The notes under the pieces were generated by a model, which did no database searches, was not told the origin of the DNA, and worked only from the letters and a program-made list of their open reading frames with translations. Positions 34,068-42,898 of a stretch of DNA of 64,000 nucleotides are shown one piece after another (position 1 is the first letter of the stretch; each line of letters starts with the position of its first letter). Source of the stretch: Streptomyces sp. NBC_01497 (GTDB taxonomy: Bacteria; Actinomycetota; Actinomycetes; Streptomycetales; Streptomycetaceae); NCBI RefSeq assembly GCF_036250695.1, contig NZ_CP109427.1:868001-932000 (forward strand). Direction: 5' to 3'. The translations under genes and the position numbers were made by a program.

Positions 34068-34825
34068 GGGCGGACGGCGCGCAGCCGGCCGGCGAAGGCG
34101 ACGAGTTCCTCGTCCGTGCACTCGGCGAGCACCCCGCGCAGCCCGCCGCGCTCCCGCACCTCCTCGTCCAGCTCGACGGGCAGGGGGCGCTGTTCGGATA
34201 TGACCCGGCCGGGGGTGTGGTCACCGGGGAGCCAGGTGGCGCGGGGCTGCCCGTCCTGCATGGTCACGACGCAGGGCAGCGGCACCCTGCTGTGGTACTT
34301 CTCGGAGACGTCGGTGCCGCCCCCGCCCTCCCGTGCCGTATAGACGTTGAACACGTCCGCGCGCTTCCAGGGCGATCCCGTCAGGTGGAACCAGCCGGGC
34401 GGGATGAGCGCGAGATCGCCCGGCCCGTACTCGGCCAGCCACACCCGCTCACCACCCGGCGGGGCGATCAGCATGACCACACGGCCGGACTCGACCTCGA
34501 AGACCTCCAGTTGGTCCGTGGAGTTCCAGTGGCCGATCGAGCGGACCGGCTCGCCGTCCGCGAGCACCCCGCCCTCGTACTCCACGAAGTCGCCCCGCCA
34601 GTGGAACGCCTCCGCGTCCGCCGGCGCGAGCGGCCTCGCCGGGATCCCGTCGCGGTAGGCCGTGTAAAGGAGCGGGCCCGGCTCCGCGGGGTCCGCGCTC
34701 AGCGCCTCCCGGTCGGCCACCACGGGGCCGACGCCATCCGGGCGCGCGCGGAGCAGGTCGGCGAGGTGGCGGGGCTCCTTCGCGGCGGGACGGTCGGTCT
34801 TCTCCTGCGTGACGAGCGGGTGCAT
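34064..34825 (-). CDS. Cupin-domain protein
   Basis: 253 aa. The two cupin motifs are GHWNSTDQLEVFEVESG (about residues 97-113) and GPGDLALIPPGWFHLTG (about 134-150), supplying His and Glu metal ligands. The arrangement resembles cupin-type phosphosugar isomerases, but the N- and C-terminal extensions are not familiar. It could be an isomerase, epimerase or dioxygenase of a small acid or sugar. First gene of the operon with the kinase and enolase; an 897-bp region without a clear gene lies upstream. Confidence 0.65.
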   Translation of the reverse strand: MHPLVTQEKTDRPAAKEPRHLADLLRARPDGVGPVVADREALSADPAEPGPLLYTAYRDGIPARPLAPADAEAFHWRGDFVEYEGGVLADGEPVRSIGHWNSTDQLEVFEVESGRVVMLIAPPGGERVWLAEYGPGDLALIPPGWFHLTGSPWKRADVFNVYTAREGGGGTDVSEKYHSRVPLPCVVTMQDGQPRATWLPGDHTPGRVISEQRPLPVELDEEVRERGGLRGVLAECTDEELVAFAGRLRAVRP

Positions 34826-35722
34826 GGCTTTCTCGATCCTCCGGATCTCGGCAGGGTGCCCTCGATGGCATGGCGCGTGAATTCACATCGCGTACGGCAC
34901 GGAATTGCGGTCACGCCGGACACGTCCGCATTTTCCGGTCCGTTCGTGGAACGCCGGCCTTCTCCTCGCGGAGGGGTCCGGTCGGGGCCGACAAGGGCTT
35001 CGGGAGGGGAGCGGACCGGCAGGGGTGAACAATCCGCCCACGATCCGCCTCACTCAACTGTCGCATTGCTTCGCGGCGGTTCATGGGTGAGGAAGGTTGC
35101 GGCGCGATCATGCCCGGCGGGCGCGCCGTAAATCACGGCGCGCATGATTGTGACCGAGGCCACAGGTAATTGCTCGCGATTGTGTCCATGCAGCAGAAAG
35201 GGCGGCAACCCGGCGCAAACGACCGGAGGTCAAGCAGTCCGGCCCGGAAGCGGACGACCTTCGGTCCGCGCGCGCATCCGGGCGGACCCTTCCAACCCCG
35301 GTCATTCAGGCCGCACTCGACTCCGAGCCCCGGCCGCCGCCCTCAAGCTCCGGCTCCGGCTCCGACTCCGGGTCTGCCTCTGCCTCTGCCTCTGCCTCTG
35401 CCTCTGCCTCTGCCTCTGCCTCTGCCTCAGTCATAGCCGGTCATCCGTCAGCGACGGTGCGTCGCCCAGGGGTCCGGATGGCCGGGGCCCGGCGCGGGAT
35501 CTCCCGGCGCCATCGGGAAAGCGTCCGTTCGCGATTGGGGGCAGCGCCCGCGGTCTCCCCCGGTCTCGGCGTGGAGGGGCGACTTCCCGGGCCAGCGCGC
35601 ACCGGCCCGGACCCCCGCTCCCGGCTTCCTCCCCCCCTCTCTAAGGGCCGTGACCGGCCGGGCGAGGAGGTCCGGCCGGGAAGCGCCCCGCCTGGGCCGC
35701 CCCTCCAGCCGGGAGCCTCGGG
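34826..35722. other. Long gene-poor region with nested inverted repeats
   Basis: No open frame here looks like a gene. Relatively AT-rich stretches occur at 34850-34940 and 35040-35230, suggesting promoters. At 35107-35148 an outer inverted repeat ATCATGC/GCATGAT encloses an inner 8-bp stem GCGCGCCG/CGGCGCGC with loop TAAATCA. A hexanucleotide microsatellite follows at 35373. It may hold the control region of the cupin operon or a non-coding RNA. Confidence 0.5.
35373..35426. repeat. (TCTGCC)9 hexanucleotide microsatellite
   Basis: Nine exact TCTGCC units. Frames through it would code Leu-Cys or Ala-Glu type repeats, but none has the look of a real gene. Preceded by GGCTCCGGCTCCGACTCCGG-type repeats. 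Confidence 0.9.
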
Positions 35723-36019
35723 TTACTTGGCGGCCAGGACGTCGACGGGAGTGATCTCCGGGGCGCGCACGAGGAGGTCCCCCGCCACATTGCCCAGTGC
35801 CTTGGCGATCTCCCCTTCGAGGTGTGCTCGGCGTCCCTCCTCGGCGGCGAACGTGTCGAAGATCGCGAACTCGCGTTCGCTCAGCCGGCAGGCGTACCAG
35901 GTGACGGTCTGCTCCTCGGCGACGGCGAGTTCCCGGCCCGCCGCGAGGAACTCGGCAAGCGCCTGTTCCTTCCCCGGCTTGGCCTCCAGACGTACCAGCA
36001 GGCCCAGTGTCACGGTCAT
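35723..36019 (-). CDS. ABM-type (antibiotic biosynthesis) monooxygenase
   Basis: 98 aa, the normal size for single-domain ABM proteins. The ferredoxin-like fold is seen from LGLLVRLEAKPGKEQALAEF, then TVTWYACRLSEREFAIFDTF and GRRAHLEGEIAKAL. Relatives such as YgiN oxidise quinols without a cofactor; others have no proven reaction. The ATG at 36019 has GGAG close upstream. It appears to be a single gene. Confidence 0.8.
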   Translation of the reverse strand: MTVTLGLLVRLEAKPGKEQALAEFLAAGRELAVAEEQTVTWYACRLSEREFAIFDTFAAEEGRRAHLEGEIAKALGNVAGDLLVRAPEITPVDVLAAK

Positions 36020-36292
36020 GGTGTTCTCCTCTGTCTGATCAAGGGCTGAATCGGGTGCCGCCGGGCGCCGGCCCGGAGTACCTGACCAGGTGCCACCGCC
36101 GGCGCCCCGCACGGTGAAACGACCGCGCACCGGGCCGGGGCATCAGCCGAACCGGTGAAAGGTGGGCCTGTGGGCCGGTGTGTCCGGCAGCGGCGGACGG
36201 CCTCCGTCCTACGGGTGTGTCCCGACCGCCGAGGGCGGTCCGCAGATGGCTCCTCCTCCCGCGCCGGATCCCGACGCCGCCACTGTGCGCCG

Positions 36293-37666
36293 TCACCAGC
36301 CGGTCAGAAGGAGGTGGTTGATCAGCAGGGCGACGACAGCCTGCGCGGCCAGCCACATCCGGCGGTCCGCGCGCGGCAGCAGCACCGCCGTCGCGGGCAG
36401 CCACAGGGTGAAGGGCAGCCAGATCCGCTCGGTCTCGGCCTTGCTCATCCCCGAGACGTCGGCGGCCACGATGGCCAGCAGGAACGCGCAGCCGAGCAGG
36501 ACCACGGCCCGGTTGTCCCGCAGCGGGAACCGCAGGAGCCGCCCGATGCCCGCCACGGAGGCGAGACCCGCGCTCGCCACCACGGTCCCCAGGTCACCGA
36601 ACAGCCAGTAGGAGTAAGGGCGTACACCGCCCACGCCCTGGTAGTACCGCACGACCAGCAGCGGGTACGCGTCCCACCAGCGAAACCCCACCGCCACGAA
36701 GAGCCCGGCCACCCCGGCCGCCGCACCCAGCACGTACGGAAGCGGCCGCAGGGTCCGCGCACACCACAGCACCGCGAGACCCGGCAGCGCGATCAGTGTG
36801 AGTCCGTACGAGACGTGGACCGCGAGACCGAAAAGGAGGCCGCTGCCGATCGCCGCCGCGGCGGGTCGCCGCACGCGCCGCGTGGCGGCGAGCGCCAGCA
36901 GGGCGAGCGCCCAGGCGGCGACACTCGCGAAGTACCCGTCACCGGACGCACCCACCCAGATGGCGGCCGGGGTCAGGACGAGGAAGGGCGCAGCGGTCCG
37001 CGCGGTGGCCTCCGTCCCGAGGGCGCGCAGGGCGATGAGCGCCGCAACGGCCACCGAACTGCCGGTGACCACGCAGAACACCCCGGCCCATCCCCCGCCC
37101 CCCAGGCCCATCCGGTCCAGGAGGACGAAGGTCAGCACGGCACCTGGCGGGTGACCCGCCACGTGCGCCGGCCAGTAGCCGGGCCGTCCGCCCACGATGT
37201 GCTGCGAGAAAGTGTGCAGGGCGGGCCACAGGTCGTCGAACCGCGGAATCGCGGACACGTATTCGTGACGGGTCGTCAGACGTCCGGCGATGCCGCGCTG
37301 CCAGCCGTCGACGAGGGCGAGGGAGAACGTCCACGCCATGGCGCTCGCCCAAGTCGCCGCGAGAGTGAGCCGCCAGGAGAGCACTTCGGCGGCCGTGGGC
37401 CCGTACGTGACGACCAGCACGGCGACGGCGACGGCGGCCGGGGTCCCGGGGCCGACGTGGGGCATCCAGTCGGCGAGAAGGGGTGGCCACGAGACGTTCA
37501 GTGTGCCGCTGGACCGCTCGATGACACCGCCCGCCACGGCGACAGCGGCGAAGAGGAGAACCCCGACGGCCGCCGCCACGATGTCACGGCGCCGGGTGTC
37601 CGGCCGGACGGCCATGACGGCCTTCGAGGCGGGATCGGTGGGAGGACGGGAGAAGGAGACGCTCAC
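36293..37666 (-). CDS. Polytopic membrane protein, GT-C-like
   Basis: 457 aa with about 10-12 hydrophobic helices. The loop after the second helix pair has RHEYVSAIPRFDDLWPALH, and PAHVAGHPPGAVLTFVLLDR follows, in the manner of polyprenyl-phosphate-dependent GT-C glycosyltransferases with an acidic residue in the first large outer loop. I do not recognise an exact family. The GTG at 37666 is chosen because the upstream frame is Arg-rich. It is divergent from the six-gene operon at 38308, and may glycosylate a surface polymer with sugars made there. Confidence 0.6.
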   Translation of the reverse strand: MSVSFSRPPTDPASKAVMAVRPDTRRRDIVAAAVGVLLFAAVAVAGGVIERSSGTLNVSWPPLLADWMPHVGPGTPAAVAVAVLVVTYGPTAAEVLSWRLTLAATWASAMAWTFSLALVDGWQRGIAGRLTTRHEYVSAIPRFDDLWPALHTFSQHIVGGRPGYWPAHVAGHPPGAVLTFVLLDRMGLGGGGWAGVFCVVTGSSVAVAALIALRALGTEATARTAAPFLVLTPAAIWVGASGDGYFASVAAWALALLALAATRRVRRPAAAAIGSGLLFGLAVHVSYGLTLIALPGLAVLWCARTLRPLPYVLGAAAGVAGLFVAVGFRWWDAYPLLVVRYYQGVGGVRPYSYWLFGDLGTVVASAGLASVAGIGRLLRFPLRDNRAVVLLGCAFLLAIVAADVSGMSKAETERIWLPFTLWLPATAVLLPRADRRMWLAAQAVVALLINHLLLTGW

Positions 37667-38307
37667 GGGCGCCACCCTAGAACGGCCTCCCGGCTCGAAT
37701 GCGGAGCACGGGCGCCACGGAGGTCCCCGGCTCCCAGTAGCGCAGGAGAACGGCGTTATTCGCGTCCCCGTTCGCCGTAATCTTACCCGTGCGTGCGAAA
37801 TACGCGGGGCACACGCTCCTGAGCAGGCCGTTCGCATGCGCGCCAGGAACGGTTCCATGGTCGGCCGAACGCCCATGGCGTCATTCTTTCGTCACATCCT
37901 TGATGACGTGCCGCCACGCGTTCGGGGAGAGTCGGACAAGGGCCGAGATCCGGGACCGCTTCGGGGAGCGAATCCAGGAGCTCATCAGGGAGGAATCCGG
38001 TCCGGATCGGCCAGCGGACCGGGGCGCGTCATACTTCCGTAAGAAGTCCGGCCGGGGTCGGGTTCCCTGGCCTTCGCGGGCCATTTCCGGGCACAGGACG
38101 GACGTGACCAGGGCATCCCCCCTTATCAGCCTCACCGCGTCGCGATGTCTTACGCAGTGACCTGATAATTCCTCACGCCCGCCTCGGATCTGCACAATTA
38201 CCCGATTTCAGAAGGCGTCACGGGGCAGCGGTACCCTGTTGAGGTCATATTTTCGTCATGTCTCGGACCGGATGACGTTCCCTGGATGTGGTCTACAGTC
38301 CGGCGTC
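37667..38307. other. Divergent intergenic region, leaderless promoter
   Basis: 641 bp with no convincing gene. AT-richer patches lie at 37755-37800 and 38155-38300. TACAGT at 38294-38299 ends 8 bases before the ATG at 38308, with no ribosome site, which suggests a leaderless start for the operon. GATGAC at 38271-38276 is a possible -35. Confidence 0.45.
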
Positions 38308-39594
38308 ATGAAAGTTTCCAGTGGCCTTCCGGCAAGCCCGTGGCGAAGTCCTCTGCGCGGCCCGTGGCTGACGTCCGTATTCGGAGTGGTGCTGCTTGTC
38401 GGCATTCCGGTGCTCTTCGTCACTGGATTGCTCTCGTACGCGGCATACAACCCCGGTCTCGCGGCCGTCAACGACAAGACCCCGGACAAGGGGCTGCTGG
38501 GTTTCTACCTCTTCTCGTGGCCGACGGACCCGTACTGGCTGTACCGCCTCACTCAGGGCGTACACGTGACGCTCGGTGTGGTGCTCGTGCCGGTGCTGCT
38601 GGCGAAGTTGTGGTCCGTCGTGCCCAAGCTGTTCACCATCCCGCCGCTGCGGTCGGCGGGACACGCGCTGGACCGGCTGTCCTTGCTGCTGCTGGTGGGC
38701 GGCGGCCTGTTCGAGTTCCTGACCGGCGTGCTCAACGTCCAGCTCGACTACCTGTTCCCCGGTTCGTTCTACCCGTTGCACTTCTACGGCGCCTGGGTGT
38801 TCGTCGGCGCGGTGTCCGCCCATGTCGCCCTGCGCCTGCCACGCACCCTACGGGCCCTGCGCAGCCGGGACTTCCGGGCGGAACTGCGCACGAACACCGC
38901 CCGTACACGTCCCGAGCCGCGGGACCAGAGCGGGCTCGTCGCCGCCCACCCGTCCGAGCCGACCCTGTCACGGCGCGGCGCGCTCGGCATGGTGGGACTC
39001 GGTTCCCTGGCCCTGTTCGTCGTCACGGCCGGGCAGAGCATCGGTGGGCCGCTGCGCCGTACCGCCCTCCTCGCGCCCCACGGCAGAGCGGTCGGCGACG
39101 GGCCCAACGGGTTCCCGGTGAACAAGAGTTACCTGGCCGCCGGCATCCACGGCCCGGACGTCGGCGAGGGCTGGCGTCTCGTCGTCGAGGGACCCGGCCG
39201 GCAACTCACCCTGACGCTGGACGAGATACGCCGCCTGCCCCAATACCGTTCTGCGCTGCCCATCGCCTGTGTGGAGGGCTGGTCGACGGAGAATCAGCAC
39301 TGGGAGGGGGTACGCCTCGTCGACCTGGCCCGGATGGCGGGCTACGACGACGACGTGCCCGGTGTGTTCGTCGAGTCGGCCCAGCTCACGGGCTCCTTCC
39401 GGGCCGTCGCGCTGCGCGGCAACCAGGTCCGCGATCCACGGTCGCTGCTCGCGCTGCGGGTCAACGGCGCGGTGCTGTCGCACGACCACGGCCGTCCGGC
39501 CCGCATCATCGTTCCGGACGCACCCGGTGTGATGAACACCAAATGGGTCCGCCGGCTCACCTTCGGTGCCACGGCTCAGGGGGCCCGCGCATGA
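38308..39594 (+). CDS. Membrane-anchored molybdopterin oxidoreductase
   Basis: 428 aa. The N-terminal part (residues 20-190) has four membrane helices resembling a cytochrome b561-like anchor, with His in GVHVTLG and PLHFYGAW. A further helix near 230 precedes a sulfite-oxidase-type Moco domain from about 290. PIACVEGWSTENQHWEGV carries the Cys that should bind molybdenum. Predicted to act outside the membrane on an oxidised or sulfur substrate, drawing electrons through the haem anchor. It overlaps the next gene by 4 bases and opens a six-gene operon. Confidence 0.8.
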   Translation: MKVSSGLPASPWRSPLRGPWLTSVFGVVLLVGIPVLFVTGLLSYAAYNPGLAAVNDKTPDKGLLGFYLFSWPTDPYWLYRLTQGVHVTLGVVLVPVLLAKLWSVVPKLFTIPPLRSAGHALDRLSLLLLVGGGLFEFLTGVLNVQLDYLFPGSFYPLHFYGAWVFVGAVSAHVALRLPRTLRALRSRDFRAELRTNTARTRPEPRDQSGLVAAHPSEPTLSRRGALGMVGLGSLALFVVTAGQSIGGPLRRTALLAPHGRAVGDGPNGFPVNKSYLAAGIHGPDVGEGWRLVVEGPGRQLTLTLDEIRRLPQYRSALPIACVEGWSTENQHWEGVRLVDLARMAGYDDDVPGVFVESAQLTGSFRAVALRGNQVRDPRSLLALRVNGAVLSHDHGRPARIIVPDAPGVMNTKWVRRLTFGATAQGARA

Positions 39595-40145
39595 GGAACC
39601 TCTCGCCGGCGCGGCGCCGGTCGGGCGGGACGGACGCGGGCACAGCGGCGCGGCGCGCCGGCGCGCGGTTCCGGCGGCTCTACGGCGCGTCACCCCCGCA
39701 CCTGGTCATCCTGCTCGCGTCGTTCGCCGTCTGCGGGTACGCGGCGTTGCGGTGGCTCACGGACGACTGGCTGTCCATCGCGGTGTGGTTCGTCGGGGCG
39801 GCCGTGCTGCACGACCTCGTCCTGGTGCCGTTGTACGCAGGTGCCGACTGGATCGTCAGCCGCCTCCTCGGCCTCGCGGCCCGCGGGTCGCGGACGACAC
39901 CACGAACGGCGGTGAATCACCTGCGCGTGCCCGCCTTCGTGTCACTGTTGCTGCTCCTCGTCTACTGGCCCCTCATCCTCGGGGACTCCCCCCACTACGC
40001 CGTGTCGACGCACCTGTCCGGCACCGTCTTCCTCGGGCGCTGGCTGCTGATCACCGCCGCGTTGTTCGGCGCGTCCGCCCTCTGGTTCGCGCTGGCCCGA
40101 TGGCGGAGCCGCCCTCGCACACGTATCCCCACGAAGGAGCACTGA
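39591..40145 (+). CDS. Small polytopic membrane protein
   Basis: 184 aa, about four helices (around residues 37-60, 63-85, 113-130 and 145-165). Basic N-terminal tail. No enzyme motif is visible. The ATGA overlap with the Moco protein and the one-base gap to the epimerase gene suggest it works with this operon, possibly as a partner subunit of the Moco enzyme. Confidence 0.75.
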   Translation: MRNLSPARRRSGGTDAGTAARRAGARFRRLYGASPPHLVILLASFAVCGYAALRWLTDDWLSIAVWFVGAAVLHDLVLVPLYAGADWIVSRLLGLAARGSRTTPRTAVNHLRVPAFVSLLLLLVYWPLILGDSPHYAVSTHLSGTVFLGRWLLITAALFGASALWFALARWRSRPRTRIPTKEH

Positions 40146-40146
40146 C

Positions 40147-41304
40147 ATGCGAGTACTGCTGACCGGCGGAGCCGGCTTCATCGGATCGCACATCGCCCGG
40201 GCCCTGCTCGCCGCGGACCACGACGTGGTCGTCCTCGATGCGCTGCTGGCCTCGGCGCACCCGGCGCCGGCCGACCCCGTCCCGGGCACCACCTGGATCC
40301 AGGGGGACGTACGCGACGCGGCGACGGTGGCCGGAGCCCTGCGCGGTGTGGACGTGGTGTGCCACCAGGCGGCCATGGTGGGACTCGGCAAGGACTTCGC
40401 CGACGCCCCCGCCTATGTCGCGTGCAACGACCTGGGCACGGCCGTCCTGCTGGCCGCCATGGCCCAGGGCCCGGTGCGCGGCCTGGTGCTGGCCGGATCG
40501 ATGGTGGTCTACGGCGAAGGACGCTACGACTGCGCCCGCCACGGACGAGTCGCCCCCGGGCCCCGCGCCGAACGGGACCTGGCCGAGGGCCGGTTCGAAC
40601 TACGCTGTCCGCACTGCGGCGAGGACCTCGCCCCCGGACTCGTCGGGGAGGACGCGGCGACGGATCCGCGCAACGTGTACGCGGCGAGCAAGCTCGCCCA
40701 GGAGCACCTGGCCGGATCATGGGCACGCGCGGTGGGAGGCAGGGCGATCGCCCTGCGCTACCACAACGTCTACGGGCCGGGCATGCCGCGCGACACACCC
40801 TACGCGGGGGTGGCGTCGTTCTTCCGTTCGTCCCTGGCCAGGGGGGAGGCCCCCCGCGTGTTCGAGGACGGCGGCCAGCGTCGCGACTTCGTCCACGTGC
40901 GGGACATCGCCGCGGCCAACGTCCTCGCCCTGACGGCCCTGGCAGGCCGCCCGCAGGGCTCGTTCCGTGCCTACAACGCGGGCAGCGGGGCACCGCACAC
41001 CGTCGGCGAGATGGCCCGCACACTCTCCGACGCACACGGCGGTCCGGATCCCGTGGTCACCGGTGAGTACCGGCTCGGCGACGTACGCCACATCACCGCG
41101 TCCTCCACCCGGCTGCGCACCGAACTGGGCTGGCGGCCCGAAGTCCCGTTCGCGGCAGGCGTCCACGAGTTCGCACACGCGGCACAGCGGACGGCGCACC
41201 CGGCGCACCGCCCTACGGTCGCACCGGCCACCCCGGCCGCCCCGGCCTCTGCCACTTCCACTCCCATCGCCTCTGCCACTGCCACTGCCGGAAACCGGCC
41301 CTGA
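40147..41304 (+). CDS. NAD-dependent sugar epimerase with Cys insertion
   Basis: 385 aa. Rossmann motif TGGAGFIGSHIARALL at the N-terminus, then SMVVYGEGRYDC and the catalytic VYAASK (YxxxK). Between them is an insertion of about 45 residues with LRCPHCGEDLAPG, a possible metal-binding knuckle, as in dTDP-L-rhamnose 4-epimerase-like proteins. It should epimerise a nucleotide sugar. The last 40 residues are an Ala/Pro/Thr/Ser tail coded by hexamer repeats. It stands between the membrane gene and GT2. Confidence 0.82.
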   Translation: MRVLLTGGAGFIGSHIARALLAADHDVVVLDALLASAHPAPADPVPGTTWIQGDVRDAATVAGALRGVDVVCHQAAMVGLGKDFADAPAYVACNDLGTAVLLAAMAQGPVRGLVLAGSMVVYGEGRYDCARHGRVAPGPRAERDLAEGRFELRCPHCGEDLAPGLVGEDAATDPRNVYAASKLAQEHLAGSWARAVGGRAIALRYHNVYGPGMPRDTPYAGVASFFRSSLARGEAPRVFEDGGQRRDFVHVRDIAAANVLALTALAGRPQGSFRAYNAGSGAPHTVGEMARTLSDAHGGPDPVVTGEYRLGDVRHITASSTRLRTELGWRPEVPFAAGVHEFAHAAQRTAHPAHRPTVAPATPAAPASATSTPIASATATAGNRP

Positions 41305-41369
41305 CCGGCGCCCGTCCACTCCTCCCGTTGCGACGGCCCCGCTGGTTCCCCCTCCCCCCTTTCGACTCC

Positions 41370-42269
41370 ATGGACGTGACTGCTTTGACCGCCACGACGG
41401 CAGACGTCGTACTCCCCTGTCTCGACGAGGCCCGCGCCCTGCCCTGGGTGCTCGAACGCATGCCCCCCGGATGGCGGGCCATCGTCGTCGACAACGGCTC
41501 CTCGGACGGATCGGCCGCCATCGCCGCGGCGCTCGGCGCCACGGTCGTCCACGAGGCGCGGCGCGGATTCGGTGCCGCCTGCCATGCCGGTCTCCTCGCC
41601 GCCGACGCCGAGTTCGTCTGCTTCTGCGACTGTGACGCCTCACTCGACCCCGGCCTGCTCACCGGCTTCGTCGAACGCCTCGCGGAGGGCCGGGCCGACC
41701 TCGTCCTCGGACGGCGCAGGCCCCAGCGATTCGGTGTCTGGCCGGCGCACGCGAGAGCAGGCAACCTCGCGCTGGCCCGTATGACGCGCACCAGGACCGG
41801 CCTCGACCTGCACGACCTGGGGCCGTTGCGCGCCGCGCGCCGGGCCGCGCTCCTCGGCCTCGGCCTGAGCGACCGGCGCAGCGGCTACCCGCTGGAGATG
41901 GTGGTGAAGGCAGCCGACGCCGGCTGGCGGGTCGAGGAGCGGGACGTGCCGTACCTGCCGAGGAAGGGCAAATCCAAGGTGACCGGCACCTGGCGCGGCA
42001 CCTGGCACGCGGTACGCGACATGCGCGGTGTCCTCACCGCGCCGGCGGCGCCCGTGGGCACCACGGACCCCGTCCGTATCGCGGACCCCCTGACCGCCGG
42101 CGAGCGCGTGAGCGATGGAGGCCGCGTCGCCACGGGAGAGCCCGATTCCGCCGGGGACCCCGTCCGCACCGCGGATCCCGTGGGCAGTGCGGAAGCCGCG
42201 GGCGCCCTGGATTCCGCGCAGACCGCGCAGACCCGCCCCCGCCCCTCGCACGGAACGGATGTGCGATGA
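41370..42269 (+). CDS. Family 2 glycosyltransferase
   Basis: 299 aa. The GT-A nucleotide-binding part has VVLPCLDEARALP, IVVDNGSSDGSAAIAAALGA and the metal-binding FCDCDASLDPGLL. GYPLEMVVKAADAGWRVEE and YLPRKGKSKVTGTWRG are as in dolichyl-phosphate mannose synthase-like enzymes. No membrane helix. The last 70 residues are repetitive (DPVRTADP-like) and probably disordered. It likely transfers a sugar to polyprenyl phosphate, which could feed the divergent GT-C-like protein. Confidence 0.85.
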   Translation: MDVTALTATTADVVLPCLDEARALPWVLERMPPGWRAIVVDNGSSDGSAAIAAALGATVVHEARRGFGAACHAGLLAADAEFVCFCDCDASLDPGLLTGFVERLAEGRADLVLGRRRPQRFGVWPAHARAGNLALARMTRTRTGLDLHDLGPLRAARRAALLGLGLSDRRSGYPLEMVVKAADAGWRVEERDVPYLPRKGKSKVTGTWRGTWHAVRDMRGVLTAPAAPVGTTDPVRIADPLTAGERVSDGGRVATGEPDSAGDPVRTADPVGSAEAAGALDSAQTAQTRPRPSHGTDVR

Positions 42270-42898
42270 CCACCCTTCTCGTCATCGCCAAGGAACCGGT
42301 TCCCGGCCGCGTCAAGACGCGCCTCTCGCCGCCCTACACACCCGGTGAGGCCGCGCGGCTCGCCGAAGCCGCCCTCACCGACACCCTGCACACCGTGCTC
42401 GACGCGGGCGCGAGCCGCAGGATCCTCGTCCTCGACGGAGAGCCGGGGCCCTGGCTGCCCCCGGGGATCGAGGTGTTCCCCCAGGTGACCGGCGGGCTCG
42501 ACCGGCGCATCGCGGGGGCCTTCGCCCTCTGCGACGGTCCCGCTCTCCTCATCGGCATGGACACCCCGCAGGTCACGGCGCGGCTCCTGCGGCCTGCTCT
42601 CGACCCGGGGAGCCTGCGCCCGGACACGGCCTGGTTCGGCCCCGCGGCAGACGGGGGATTCTGGTGCCTGGGCCTCACCGACCCCGATCCCGCGCTCCTG
42701 ACCGGCGTACCGATGTCCACTGCGGACACTGGCGCTCTCCAGCGGGCACGGCTCACCGACGCCGGTCTCGCCGTCCGGGACCTGCCCGAACTGCGCGACG
42801 TGGACACGGCCCACGACGCACGGCTGGTCGCGGCGGACGCACCGGGCAGCCGGTTCGCCGCCGTCTTGCGCGAGTTGGCGGGAGTCGGTGCCCGATGA
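42266..42898 (+). CDS. DUF2064 nucleotidyltransferase-like protein
   Basis: 210 aa. It begins LLVIAKEPVPGRVKTRLSPP, the family signature, with GMDTPQVTARLL and GPAADGGFWCLGL downstream. DUF2064 proteins resemble CofC and GT-A nucleotidyltransferases and are usually found beside GT2 genes; the reaction is not proven. Overlaps both neighbours by 4 bases. Confidence 0.85.
   Translation: MTTLLVIAKEPVPGRVKTRLSPPYTPGEAARLAEAALTDTLHTVLDAGASRRILVLDGEPGPWLPPGIEVFPQVTGGLDRRIAGAFALCDGPALLIGMDTPQVTARLLRPALDPGSLRPDTAWFGPAADGGFWCLGLTDPDPALLTGVPMSTADTGALQRARLTDAGLAVRDLPELRDVDTAHDARLVAADAPGSRFAAVLRELAGVGAR

Noticed and set aside
30338..34825. Phosphonate biosynthesis cluster
   Set aside because: The enolase-like gene suggested it, but there is no phosphoenolpyruvate mutase or phosphonopyruvate decarboxylase in the window.
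35144..35644. Plus-strand frame with Leu-Cys repeats
   Set aside because: The repeat is made by the TCTGCC microsatellite; no ribosome site, no domain, and poor composition.
37789..38195. Two overlapping frames of 100-120 codons on opposite strands
   Set aside because: Neither has a ribosome site, domain or steady coding bias; the region looks like a promoter.
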